Below, piece after piece: positions 25,582-34,802 of a stretch of DNA of 64,000 nt (position 1 is its first letter; every line of letters begins with the position of its first letter). The notes beneath the pieces are model-generated. The model did not search any database. It was not told the DNA's origin and saw only the letters and a program-made list of their open reading frames with translations. The DNA lies in assembly GCA_002722245.1 (NCBI GenBank), contig PBLA01000027.1:124001-188000 (forward strand), read 5' to 3'. Origin of the DNA: Flavobacteriales bacterium (GTDB taxonomy: Bacteria > Bacteroidota > Bacteroidia > Flavobacteriales_C > GCA-002722245). The translations under genes were made by a program, and so were the position numbers.

Positions 25582-26594
25582 TGTTTAATAAACTCGTTAT
25601 AAAACTTTGTTACAAGATACCATTCTTCGCTAAATTCTTTTTAAAGGGAAGAGGTTTTGTTTTCATGTTGCATAGGGTTCTTCCACAAGAAAAGAGGGGA
25701 TTTGATTGGAATAAGAGTTTAGCGATATCTCCTGAGAGTTTAGAGGAATGGATTAAATTTTTTAGAAAAAAAGGATTTGATATTGTTTCAATGGATGAAG
25801 TGTGTCAGCGAATAAAGACAAAAAAAGGGAAAAAGTTTATTGCTTTTACAATGGACGATGGTTATAAAGATAATTTGTATAACGGATTACCAATTTTTAA
25901 AAAATTAAATGTGCCATGCACCATATATGTTTCAAATTGTTTTCCTAACAATCATGCTGTTTATTGGTGGTATTTTTTAGAGGATTACATAAAAAAAAAT
26001 AATACTATCGATTTGAAAGAGATCGGGATCACTTACAAGAAGACTTTTTCAGATTCAGAAAAATTTATTGCATACAATGAAGTAAGAGAATTATTGAGGA
26101 AATCAGATTATGGCACTCAATTAAATTTTGCTTTAAAAATTTGTAAAATAAAAGATCTCAAACAAATGAATAGATCTTTCAATTTAACTTGGGATGAAGT
26201 TAAAAGATTATCTGAAGACCCATTAATTACAATTGGTGGACATACAATTCATCATATAAGTTTAAAGAATCAATCTAATGCTGTTTGTAAACATGAAATT
26301 AATAAAGGAACACAAGAATTGAAAGATAAAATAGGAGAGACAATAAAGCATTTTGCTTATCCTTATGGTTCAAAAGATGATTATTCAATAGATTTAATTG
26401 AGCTCTTAGAGAAGAATAACTATAAATCAGCCGTCATTAATCATCCAGGAAGTATTTTGTCTAATTCACGAGAAGCTCTTTATAGTATTCCTAGAATGGG
26501 GTTAACAGATGAAACGTCAATTGGGAAAATTAATGATTTATTTTCTGGTAGAGTTCATTTGAATTTTAATGGAGTGTCAAAAGAATATATATAA
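25581..26594 (+). CDS. Polysaccharide deacetylase (NodB domain)
   Basis: 337-residue carbohydrate esterase 4-type protein. The metal-binding motifs are TMDDGYKDN (D92, D93) and GGHTIHHISL, where both histidines of HxxxH are present; FAYPYGSKDD is the third motif. The N-terminus (about 1-30) may be a weak membrane-associating helix; no clear signal peptide. ATG 25581 overlaps the previous stop by one base; a TTG just upstream was not chosen. It could remove an N-acetyl group from a sugar so that another acyl can be attached by the upstream enzymes (inference). Confidence 0.85.
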   Translation: MFNKLVIKLCYKIPFFAKFFLKGRGFVFMLHRVLPQEKRGFDWNKSLAISPESLEEWIKFFRKKGFDIVSMDEVCQRIKTKKGKKFIAFTMDDGYKDNLYNGLPIFKKLNVPCTIYVSNCFPNNHAVYWWYFLEDYIKKNNTIDLKEIGITYKKTFSDSEKFIAYNEVRELLRKSDYGTQLNFALKICKIKDLKQMNRSFNLTWDEVKRLSEDPLITIGGHTIHHISLKNQSNAVCKHEINKGTQELKDKIGETIKHFAYPYGSKDDYSIDLIELLEKNNYKSAVINHPGSILSNSREALYSIPRMGLTDETSIGKINDLFSGRVHLNFNGVSKEYI

Positions 26595-26595
26595 A

Positions 26596-27531
26596 ATGGA
26601 TGTTTCGATTATAATAGTAAACTATAAAACTCCTAAATTACTTTTAGATTGTATAAGAAGTATTTATCATTTTACTAAAGATGTTTCATTTGAAATTATA
26701 GTTGTAGATAATAATTCAGAAGATAATAGTAAAAGTACCATATTAAGAGAATTCCTCGATGTGAATTGGATTGATATGGAGTATAACGCAGGTTTTGGTA
26801 GAGCCAATAATAAGGGTATTGATGTTGCTAAAGGGAGATATACTTTACTTTTAAATTCAGATGTGGAACTTTATGAAGACGCCATATCTTTAACGCTTGA
26901 TCATTATAAGTCATTAGAACTTAAGCAAAAAGTAGGCCTGGTTGGTTGTCAAATTAAACATAAAAATGGGAAACTTCAACCTTCCTGTAATTACTATTGG
27001 GCAGGATTAAGGGAGGTTATCGAAGAACACCCTATTGGAATAAAAATTCTTCAACATTGGCTTAGGATAAAAAAGTTGAGGAGTAGAGATAAGTATTTGA
27101 ATTTGAGTGTTAATCATAAAATAACGTGGTTAGGGGTTCCGTTTGCCTTAATCGACTCTGAAATTATCAAATCTTTTAAGTTTGATGAGGATTTCTTTTT
27201 ATATTCAGAGGATGAAGAATTAAATTTCAGGTTATCGAAAAACGGATATTCTTCATTTTTTTTCTCTGGAGCAGGTGTTTATCATCATATAGGAGCAAGT
27301 TCAGAAAATAACAATAAAAGGGACCTGCAAATTTTTTATTCAAAATTGCAATTTGTAAAAAAGGCATACGGTAGTCTATACTTTTGGATTTATTGTAAGT
27401 TATTAACTTCTTGTTTTAAATGGAATAGTAAGTTAGATAGTACAGGTTCCAAGTTTTATAAAATTGAAGAAATGAATAATTATATTGATGAGAGAGGAAT
27501 GTTGAATGTTTACAAAAATTTTCGTGACTGA
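26596..27531 (+). CDS. Glycosyltransferase family 2, rhamnosyltransferase-like
   Basis: 311-residue GT-A protein resembling WbbL-type rhamnosyltransferases. It has DVSIIIVNYKTPKLLLDCI, VVDNNSEDNS, NAGFGRANNKGID, and the metal site LLLNSDVEL near residue 85. LYSEDEELNFRLSKNGY supplies the ED catalytic region. Start chosen at ATG 26596, one base after the deacetylase stop; an upstream in-frame ATG (26569) would overlap the deacetylase end. The last 22 bases overlap the convergent membrane-protein gene. Confidence 0.88.
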   Translation: MDVSIIIVNYKTPKLLLDCIRSIYHFTKDVSFEIIVVDNNSEDNSKSTILREFLDVNWIDMEYNAGFGRANNKGIDVAKGRYTLLLNSDVELYEDAISLTLDHYKSLELKQKVGLVGCQIKHKNGKLQPSCNYYWAGLREVIEEHPIGIKILQHWLRIKKLRSRDKYLNLSVNHKITWLGVPFALIDSEIIKSFKFDEDFFLYSEDEELNFRLSKNGYSSFFFSGAGVYHHIGASSENNNKRDLQIFYSKLQFVKKAYGSLYFWIYCKLLTSCFKWNSKLDSTGSKFYKIEEMNNYIDERGMLNVYKNFRD

Positions 27532-28916
27532 TTAATTAGAAAATTTTCATCACTTACTTCTTCATCTTTGAACTCTGTATTCTGTGGAGCTTTTTTCAAT
27601 TGGACTTCGTTATCTAGCCATTTAATTTTGCTTAATAATAAAAATATAAAAAATGGTAGAAATGGTATTTTATATCTTACCAAAGCCCCAAAATTCGCGG
27701 TACTCAGACCTACTCCAAATGCAAGTGTCAAGGTGAATAGTAAACAAAAAATTAAAAATGAATCATTTCTTAAAGATTTTAAAAATGAAAAGGGTTGAAT
27801 CAACAAAACCCATATTGCTAAACTTAGAGTTATCGTATTTTCAAGTCCTGAAAGTAACATTGTAGGATTACTGACCTCTGTGATGTATGGCCTGAATAAG
27901 GCAGCATTTATTGCAGGTCTAAAAACAGAAAGAACACCATCAAGAGTTGGTTCAAATGTACCAATATCAAAAGAGTTTTCTCCATAAACTGATCGTTTTA
28001 GGTCGGCGTTTTGGACTGCTGCTTCATCCAAGAGATTATCTGCGGAATATTTTCCAAATAAGTCATCAGAATCAAATAATAATGCATTAATAATAATTAT
28101 TGAGAAACTAAATGTGATGGGTAAAAGAATGATTTTTACAAATTTTGATTTTATTTTTTTGAGTCTTTCAAAATTTGTAAAGATGAGAAGTCCGGGAAGT
28201 AGAGCAAACATGATATAGGACTTCATTGTAATTATAATGTAAAGTGCTAATATTAACTTAAAAAAAGTGCTGAAACTTTTTTTTCTAGCAATAAAAATTT
28301 GATGAATACCAAAAACAATAAAACAGGTAGCGCAAAAAGTATATGTATCCTTCATAATTCCTGAGGCCCAGAAAATGGAAGATGGTAAGTACAAAACAGC
28401 GAGATTGATTGCCTTTGTTTTTTCTGGATACCTCTTTCTGAAGAAAACGTAAAATTTCCAAATCCATGAAAAAGAAAATAGAGAAAGAATAATACTAGTA
28501 CTATAAAACCCACCTAAACCAGGAATAGCAAAAATAGAGGAAAGTTTGATAACTGCCATTGTCCTCGGATCTCTAAGCATGTACATTGGGGGGTACGCTT
28601 TTGCTTTATAAAAGATGAAGTTTAATTCCACTCCTTGTTCAGCTGTAAATAATTTTAAATAATCCAAAGGATTATTTAACAGGACCTCTAAGCATGCCTT
28701 TACTCCAACGAAATAATTCGTGGTATCCCCTCCTCCATAATAAAAAACATATATACTACAGAAGGATATTGTTCCAATTAATTTTGTGTAGATTCCAGCA
28801 TTATAATATTTTAAAAGCTCAGGGTTTTTACTTTTAACTCTTCCTTTAAGAATAGTAGGAAGAATAAGTATTAAAATCAATGCGTAGAATAAATCGAATG
28901 CAGAGGTAAAATTCAA
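27510..28916 (-). CDS. Polytopic membrane protein, EpsG/Wzy-like (putative polymerase)
   Basis: 468 residues with ten or more hydrophobic helices. Early loops contain YYGGGDTTNYF (about 60-70), and LPSSIFWASGIMKDTYTF lies near residue 177; both segments recur in Bacteroidota proteins from polysaccharide loci that resemble EpsG or Wzy polymerases, which join repeat units in the periplasm. A hydrophilic C-terminal tail of about 35 residues follows the last helix. The start is TTG at 28916 because no ATG is available before the first helix. Overlaps the convergent GT2 gene by 22 bases. Function is inferred from topology and context. Confidence 0.55.
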   Translation of the reverse strand: MNFTSAFDLFYALILILILPTILKGRVKSKNPELLKYYNAGIYTKLIGTISFCSIYVFYYGGGDTTNYFVGVKACLEVLLNNPLDYLKLFTAEQGVELNFIFYKAKAYPPMYMLRDPRTMAVIKLSSIFAIPGLGGFYSTSIILSLFSFSWIWKFYVFFRKRYPEKTKAINLAVLYLPSSIFWASGIMKDTYTFCATCFIVFGIHQIFIARKKSFSTFFKLILALYIIITMKSYIMFALLPGLLIFTNFERLKKIKSKFVKIILLPITFSFSIIIINALLFDSDDLFGKYSADNLLDEAAVQNADLKRSVYGENSFDIGTFEPTLDGVLSVFRPAINAALFRPYITEVSNPTMLLSGLENTITLSLAIWVLLIQPFSFLKSLRNDSFLIFCLLFTLTLAFGVGLSTANFGALVRYKIPFLPFFIFLLLSKIKWLDNEVQLKKAPQNTEFKDEEVSDENFLINQSRKFL

Positions 28917-29012
28917 GGCTGTTAAATATTAGATTTAATCTTATTATTAAAATTCAGATATAGTTGATTGTGTGAAATTACACAATTACAACAAATATCA
29001 TAGATAAATCTT

Positions 29013-29020
29013 TATATTTG
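29013..29020 (+). promoter_or_regulatory. -7 box (TATATTTG) for the GT25 gene
   Basis: Exact TAnnTTTG match ending 7 bases before the ATG at 29028, so the transcript would be nearly leaderless. A second in-frame ATG at 29034 is also possible as the start. Confidence 0.5.
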
Positions 29021-29027
29021 AAAGTGA

Positions 29028-29789
29028 ATGCAGATGAAAATATTTGTTACCAACCTTAATGGATTTGACGATCGTAGGCATTGGATCAAAACTCAATTTA
29101 AAAAGTTTGACTTAGACTTTGAGTTTATTGATTGTTTTGACGGGAGAAAGTGGGAGGATGATGATGTAAAGAAAATTGTCACAAATGAATTTTTTGATTA
29201 TCACAAGAGAAAAGAATCTTGGGTCACTAAAGGGGCAATTGCAGCTACTTTAACACACGTTGAAAGAATTTATAAACGGATGGTGGAAGAAAATATTGAG
29301 TATGCTTTATGTTGTGAAGATGATATAAAATTGAGCAAAGATTTTAAAGAAAAGCTTCAAATAATTGATCAATATATTAATCGTGTAAGTTTTGAGGGTG
29401 TTTTGTTGCTTCATTTTTTTCTTAGTCAATCAACAAAATTGTCCGATTTAGAAAAAGTTCAGTTAGATAGACAAACAGCTGTGTATAAACTACCTAGAAA
29501 ATTTAAAGTTGGATCTGGAGCTGGTTATATTATTTCAAGAAAAACTGCAAAACAGCTAATTCAGGACCAGTCACCAATTAAAAGAATAGCAGACTGTTGG
29601 AATGATCATCCTATTGATAATGTTAATTTCGCTTATCCTGTAATGATAAGAACTGGAGTTTTCTCAACAACATTAGGTTACCAAGAAAATATTTTAAGCA
29701 AAATAACTAAATTAATACCCGAAAATATTAGAATGTTTTTTCGCATGAAAAAATTAATAAGAAAAGAAGAAAATAATATTCAGAGATGA
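29028..29789 (+). CDS. Glycosyltransferase family 25 (LPS-type)
   Basis: 253-residue GT25 enzyme, a family of galactosyl- or glucosyltransferases in LPS synthesis. MKIFVTNLNGFDDRRHWIK opens the fold, WVTKGAIAATLTHVERIY (about 65-82) is the conserved GxxACxxSH-like segment with Ala in place of Cys, and CCEDDIKL (EDD 97-99) is the metal site. GSGAGYIISRKTAKQL matches the GT25 YxxS/T region. Starts at ATG 29028 or 29034. Overlaps the next gene by 4 bases (ATGA), which means coupled translation with the acyltransferase. Confidence 0.85.
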   Translation: MQMKIFVTNLNGFDDRRHWIKTQFKKFDLDFEFIDCFDGRKWEDDDVKKIVTNEFFDYHKRKESWVTKGAIAATLTHVERIYKRMVEENIEYALCCEDDIKLSKDFKEKLQIIDQYINRVSFEGVLLLHFFLSQSTKLSDLEKVQLDRQTAVYKLPRKFKVGSGAGYIISRKTAKQLIQDQSPIKRIADCWNDHPIDNVNFAYPVMIRTGVFSTTLGYQENILSKITKLIPENIRMFFRMKKLIRKEENNIQR

Positions 29790-30337
29790 GTTTTTATTCT
29801 AGGAATGAACTTTCAAAATTAGGATTTAAAAGTATTGGAGAAAATGTTCTTGTTAGTACCAAATGCTCTATTTATAGCCCTAATGAAATCGTACTAGGAA
29901 ATAATGTTAGGATTGATGATTTTACGATCCTATCGGGTAGTATAAGAATTGGAAATAACGTCCATATTTCTGCCTTTTGTGGATTATATGCTAGAAATGG
30001 TATTGAGATAATGGATTATAGTGGTTTATCGCCTAGGTCAACAATTTTTTCAGCTATGGATGATTTTTCTGGAGAGTTTCTTATTAATCCTACGGTGGAT
30101 AATCACTTAACAAATGTGGTTGGCGGTAAAGTAGTTATGGAGAAATTCACTCAAGTTGGAGCTCATTCAGTTGTATTTCCTAATGTTAAAATTAAGGAAG
30201 GCTCAGTAACAGGAGCTTTTAGTTTAGTATTAAAAGATTTGGAAGGATGGTCAATTTATGCTGGTATTCCAGTAAAGAAGATTAAAAATAGATCAAAAGC
30301 TTGTTTGAATAAATTGAATAACATACCTGAAGTTTAA
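29786..30337 (+). CDS. Left-handed beta-helix acyltransferase (WbbJ/LacA type)
   Basis: 183-residue hexapeptide-repeat protein, predicted to O- or N-acetylate a sugar with acetyl-CoA. Repeats run from about residue 35: IVLGNNVRIDDFTIL, IRIGNNVHISAFCGL, IEIMDYSGLSP, and later FTQVGAHSVVFPNVKIKEGS, ending with GIPVKKIKNRS. The histidine in VGAHSVVFP is the usual catalytic position. Four-base overlap with the GT25 gene suggests that it modifies the sugar added by that enzyme. Substrate unknown. Confidence 0.85.
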   Translation: MSFYSRNELSKLGFKSIGENVLVSTKCSIYSPNEIVLGNNVRIDDFTILSGSIRIGNNVHISAFCGLYARNGIEIMDYSGLSPRSTIFSAMDDFSGEFLINPTVDNHLTNVVGGKVVMEKFTQVGAHSVVFPNVKIKEGSVTGAFSLVLKDLEGWSIYAGIPVKKIKNRSKACLNKLNNIPEV

Positions 30338-30533
30338 ATTATTATAATTTTCGTCAAGTGCTATAAGTATTGTAGATAAATTTTGAGTTTTAATGTTATT
30401 CTAGAGAAGTGTTTTCAAAACCAAAGATTAATTTAACTTATATTAAAAAGCATTGTAATTTTTCTTTTTCTAATGGTATCTTATATGGAAAAGAGAAAAG
30501 TTTTTTAAATCAAAAAACATCTAACTTTCCAAA

Positions 30534-31658
30534 ATGGAAAAATTGAAAATATTACATTTAGTTCCAAATCTTGCAATTGGAGGTGCAGAAAGGATATGTG
30601 TAGATATTTGTGAATCGCTTTTTAAAAATAAGGTACATGTTGAGATTATAATTTTTGATAAAAAAATGGAACTTTCTTTGAAAGATGTGAAAATTACATT
30701 TTTTAATCTGTTAAAAAATTTCTCATTACGAAATCATAATACAGAGGAGTTTAAAAGATTTTTGCAATATGTTAAATCATTCAACCCAAATGTTGTACAT
30801 ACACACCTTTATTCTGCAGAGTTGATTTGGAAATTGACAAAGTTAAAGGTGCCAACGGTTTTTCACTTACATGACAATATAAAAGTGTTCTCTCCATTTA
30901 GAGAAAGTTTCTTTAGGAAGTCAAGTTATACCATGTTCTACGAGAAATTATGGTACAAAAGGCTTAAAAGAATACAACCAACTCATTTTTTAACAATTTC
31001 AAGAGATACTAGTTGTTTCATTAAAAAGACTTTAAATATCAAAAGGAATGAAGAAACATTGCTTCCAAATGCAATAAATTGGGATAAGTTTTATGCACCT
31101 TTAGAAAACAAAAGTTTATCGTCGATTGAACTTATCACGGTTGGCAGTTTGAATGCAAATAAAGATCAGAAATTCTTAATAGAGGTAGTACGTCAATTAA
31201 AAGACTTTACTAAAAAGTCAATTAATTTAAATATTGTAGGTGATGGTCCTCTTCGAGGCGAACTAGAGGCATATGCAAATCAATTAGGGTTAAGAAGTCA
31301 GGTTAATTTTGTTGGTAAGGTAGGTAATCCCGAGGATTATCTAAAAAAAGCGAATATATACGTGCATTCAGCTATCAGCGAGGCTTTTGGTTTAGTTTTA
31401 GTTGAGGCAATGGCTTCAGGTTTACCAGTTTATTCAACAGATGGGGGAGGAAATCGTGACTTAATTGAAAATGACTTCAATGGTAGAATTTATACCAAAA
31501 GAGATCCCAAAAAAATGGCAAGAGATATTTCTGAGTTATTTGACAACAAATTGAAGTACTCTGAATTAGCAAAAAATGCACAAGATTTAAGTAGAGGATA
31601 TAAGTTAGAAATTTATACTAAAAAATTAATTGAACTTTATATTTATTTAATAAAGTAA
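30534..31658 (+). CDS. Glycosyltransferase family 4
   Basis: 374-residue GT-B retaining glycosyltransferase. N-terminal KILHLVPNLAIGGAERICVD has the GGAE acceptor loop; the C-terminal domain starts near residue 197 with LITVGSLNANKDQKFLIEV. The E-x7-E motif lies in SEAFGLVLVEAMASGLPV, with GGNRDLIE behind it. It starts 196 bases after the acetyltransferase gene and overlaps the convergent asparagine-synthase-like gene by 16 bases at its end. Donor unknown. Confidence 0.9.
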   Translation: MEKLKILHLVPNLAIGGAERICVDICESLFKNKVHVEIIIFDKKMELSLKDVKITFFNLLKNFSLRNHNTEEFKRFLQYVKSFNPNVVHTHLYSAELIWKLTKLKVPTVFHLHDNIKVFSPFRESFFRKSSYTMFYEKLWYKRLKRIQPTHFLTISRDTSCFIKKTLNIKRNEETLLPNAINWDKFYAPLENKSLSSIELITVGSLNANKDQKFLIEVVRQLKDFTKKSINLNIVGDGPLRGELEAYANQLGLRSQVNFVGKVGNPEDYLKKANIYVHSAISEAFGLVLVEAMASGLPVYSTDGGGNRDLIENDFNGRIYTKRDPKKMARDISELFDNKLKYSELAKNAQDLSRGYKLEIYTKKLIELYIYLIK

Positions 31659-33499
31659 TTTCTCACCCAAATATGGAACACCAAAACTGCATATAATTTA
31701 TGTCCATTTGATTTTCCATCAAGTTGGTCATTCCAAATTTTTCGTATATAATCATAATTTAAATCAATCAAATTTTGTTTTTTTTCCAAAACTAATTCTT
31801 CGAATATTTCTCTCCAATTTGTAATTAGCCAATTATCTATGGGAATTGAAAACCCTGTTTTTGGTTTGTTTAATATTTCATTTGGAAGTAAATCAGAGGC
31901 AAGACCTTTGAGTATTCCTTTAAGATTTAAATTAGGGATTAATATTTCTTTATTTAGTGTTTTTATATAGTTAAAAAGTGTGTCCTCCAGAAAAGGTGAT
32001 CTTATTTCCAACGAGGCAAACATTGAAGCCCTGTCAATTTTTACTAAATAATCATTTAAGAGTCTTGTACGGATACATCCATAATATATTGTTTTAAATA
32101 GTTCGTTCTCGTTATAATCAGTTTCATCAATTTTTTGTTCAAATGATTCAATTAATGAAAAATTTATGTCGGAATTAAAAAGAGCGCTAATTTCATTTTC
32201 TTTAAAACCAAGATTTCGATTCATCTCTCTAGCGCAGAATAATTTTGGATTGTTTTGTAAAGAAATAAGTTTCTTTAGCTGAGCTATTGGGATCTTTTCT
32301 AAGATTGGAACAAGTGATTTTATTTGATTGATCTTATTTTTCAAATTATCAAACTTGTATGCTTGAATATATGTTTTGTTACCACAAAATAATTCATCAC
32401 CACCATCTCCAGATAAAACTACTTTTTGGTGTTTAGAAACAATTTTAGAGATTAAGTAACTTGGAATCATTGATGAGTCAGCAAAAGGCTCCCCAAATTC
32501 TAAAATTAGTTTTTCAATGTCAATATCATTTGAATTAACAATTAATTCATGATGTTGCGTATTGTATTTTTTTGCCACCAAATTTGCAAATTGTCTTTCG
32601 TCAAACTTGCTGTCTTCAAAACCAACTGTGAAAGTGTTTAGGTTTTCAGTAAATTGTTTCGATAAACTAACAATTAATCCTGAGTCAATACCTCCACTGA
32701 GGAATGCTCCAACAGGGACATCAGCTTGTAATCTTGATTCAATTGCATCAGAGAGTAAATTTTTAACCCTTTTTTGAGGGTCTTCTGTTTTATAGTTCGG
32801 GTGATTTATAGTCTCTTGATATAAATCAATATACTTTATGTATTCTATTTTTGAATTTCGATATTTAATACAATAACCAGGATCAACCTGAAGAATTTCA
32901 TTAAAAATAGTTTGTGGTTGAGGAAAAGATAATTCAGAAAAATAGTATCTCAACCCATCCTCGTTAATGTGAAATTTATAAGGTAAATGACTAAAACTAC
33001 GAATGTCACTACTAAATGAAATATGGTTGTTGTTTCTGTAATAATATAGTGGTTTTTTTCCCCATCTATCGCGTGCAAGATATAGAGTGCCTGAATCCTT
33101 ATTAAGAATAGCAATAGCAAACATCCCGTTAAGTTTTTTAAACGTTTCCTCGGGTTCATTTTTTTGAAGCAATTCTAATATAACCTCTGTGTCTGAGTTG
33201 GTATGGAATTTTGATCCAGATTGAATTAAATCCTTTCGAAGTTCTCTAAAGTTATATATTTCACCATTAAAAATAATTTGCCAAGAACCTTTTGACATTG
33301 GTTGATTAGCGGAGTCTTGAAGATCAATTATACTTAATCTATGATGTGCAAGACCATAAAAATTTTTTTCGTCAAATCTTCCAGATTGTAATCCGAATGC
33401 ATCAGGTCCTCTGAATTTATTGTATTGAGAAAATTGTTCAAGAAAATCATTTGAAGTTAAAGAATAGTTTGAATCAATTATCCCAGCAATACCACACAT
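31643..33499 (-). CDS. Asparagine synthase-like glutamine amidotransferase, copy 1
   Basis: 618-residue AsnB-type protein. Met is followed directly by Cys2, the N-terminal nucleophile of the glutaminase, with RGPDAFG, HHRLSIIDL and FNGEIYNF in the first 210 residues. The synthetase domain has the ATP-pyrophosphate loop SGGIDSG (268-274) and the later DGGDELFCGNK. In sugar loci such proteins (WbpS type) amidate the carboxyl group of uronic acids rather than aspartate. Single minus-strand gene, its 3' end overlapping the GT4 gene by 16 bases. A second copy lies at 42218; the two differ over their whole length. Confidence 0.85.
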   Translation of the reverse strand: MCGIAGIIDSNYSLTSNDFLEQFSQYNKFRGPDAFGLQSGRFDEKNFYGLAHHRLSIIDLQDSANQPMSKGSWQIIFNGEIYNFRELRKDLIQSGSKFHTNSDTEVILELLQKNEPEETFKKLNGMFAIAILNKDSGTLYLARDRWGKKPLYYYRNNNHISFSSDIRSFSHLPYKFHINEDGLRYYFSELSFPQPQTIFNEILQVDPGYCIKYRNSKIEYIKYIDLYQETINHPNYKTEDPQKRVKNLLSDAIESRLQADVPVGAFLSGGIDSGLIVSLSKQFTENLNTFTVGFEDSKFDERQFANLVAKKYNTQHHELIVNSNDIDIEKLILEFGEPFADSSMIPSYLISKIVSKHQKVVLSGDGGDELFCGNKTYIQAYKFDNLKNKINQIKSLVPILEKIPIAQLKKLISLQNNPKLFCAREMNRNLGFKENEISALFNSDINFSLIESFEQKIDETDYNENELFKTIYYGCIRTRLLNDYLVKIDRASMFASLEIRSPFLEDTLFNYIKTLNKEILIPNLNLKGILKGLASDLLPNEILNKPKTGFSIPIDNWLITNWREIFEELVLEKKQNLIDLNYDYIRKIWNDQLDGKSNGHKLYAVLVFHIWVRNYFIK

Positions 33500-33554
33500 T
33501 TTACAATACTTTGGCTATTTTTGTTTTCTAAAGAAATCAACTCATTTTTTGTGG

Positions 33555-34802
33555 ATGGAGCCTATTCGAGTACTTTTTATATCTTACGATGGTTTAACCG
33601 ATCCACTCGGTCAATCACAGGTTTTACCTTATTTAGTTAAACTTAGTGAGCTAAATTATAAAATAACTGTAGTAAGTACTGAAAAGGAAAAGAATTTTTT
33701 AAAAAATAGGGTTACAATTGATTCAATATGTAAAAATGCTGGAATAGATTGGGAATTTATTTTTTACACTAAAAACCCTCCTATCTTTTCAACAATTCGA
33801 GATGTAAGCAATTTAAAAAAGAAGGTAAACGAATTATATAAAAGATCCGAGTTTCAAATTGTTCATTGTAGAAGTTATATTGCTGCCTTGACAGGAATGT
33901 ATATCAAACGAAAATTTAAGACAAAATTTTTGTTTGATATGAGAGGATTCTGGGCTGATGAAAGAGTTGATGGTGGAATTTGGAACTTGAATAACCCAGT
34001 TTTTAAGTTAGTCTATAATTTTTTTAAGACTAAAGAGAAAGCTTATTTTTTATCTGCTGATGCTGCAGTTTCTTTGACGTATAATGGAAAGAAGGAAATA
34101 GTTTCCTGGGATTATATGAGGCATGCAAAATATGAGATATCAGTTATCCCTTGTTGCGCTGATCTAAATTACTTTAACTACCGAGAGATCGATGAAAATA
34201 TTTCCGTGAAATATGAATTAGGAATCTCCTTAGACAACAAAGTTATATGCTATTTAGGCTCAACAGGAACTTGGTATATGATTGATGAAATGTTAGATTA
34301 TTTTAAAATTCATTTAGAGAAGTATCCCAAAACTACATTTTTATGGATAACGAAAGATAATCCTAACGATATTCTTCAGTTGTCAAAGGAAAGAGGAATT
34401 GATTCTAAAGTTGTAATTAAAGGAGTTGAGAGAAAAGAATTGCCTCAATTATTATCTATATGCGATGCATCAATCTTTTTCATAAAACCATTATATTCTA
34501 AAAAAGCGAGTTCTCCTACCAAGATGGCTGAGTTACTAGGTATGGGGATTCCATTAATTTGTAATACAGGAGTTGGTGATACGGATGAGATTGTGGAAAA
34601 AGAAAAGGTTGGGTTAGTAGCTCAAGAGTTTACAGAGAAATCCTACAGAGAATTGGTTGAAAGTTTTGATAAGTTGCTTAATATTCCCAAAAGTCAACTT
34701 AGATCGGTTGCTCAAAAATATTTTTCTCTTGATACTGGAGTTAAGCAATATGAGGCCATATACAAGAAAATAATAGCTGATTATGAGTGTGAAATCAAAT
34801 AG
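33555..34802 (+). CDS. Glycosyltransferase family 4
   Basis: 415-residue GT-B enzyme. The N-terminal domain begins EPIRVLFISYDGLTDPLGQSQ; FDMRGFWADERVDGG (about 133-147) is typical for a Bacteroidota GT4 subgroup. The C-terminal domain has ICYLGSTGTWYMIDEM and SPTKMAELLGMGIPLI in place of the classical E-x7-E. ATG 33555 is preferred to the TTG two codons upstream. The sulfotransferase-like gene that follows overlaps its end by 20 bases, so transfer and sulfation may be linked. Confidence 0.85.
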   Translation: MEPIRVLFISYDGLTDPLGQSQVLPYLVKLSELNYKITVVSTEKEKNFLKNRVTIDSICKNAGIDWEFIFYTKNPPIFSTIRDVSNLKKKVNELYKRSEFQIVHCRSYIAALTGMYIKRKFKTKFLFDMRGFWADERVDGGIWNLNNPVFKLVYNFFKTKEKAYFLSADAAVSLTYNGKKEIVSWDYMRHAKYEISVIPCCADLNYFNYREIDENISVKYELGISLDNKVICYLGSTGTWYMIDEMLDYFKIHLEKYPKTTFLWITKDNPNDILQLSKERGIDSKVVIKGVERKELPQLLSICDASIFFIKPLYSKKASSPTKMAELLGMGIPLICNTGVGDTDEIVEKEKVGLVAQEFTEKSYRELVESFDKLLNIPKSQLRSVAQKYFSLDTGVKQYEAIYKKIIADYECEIK

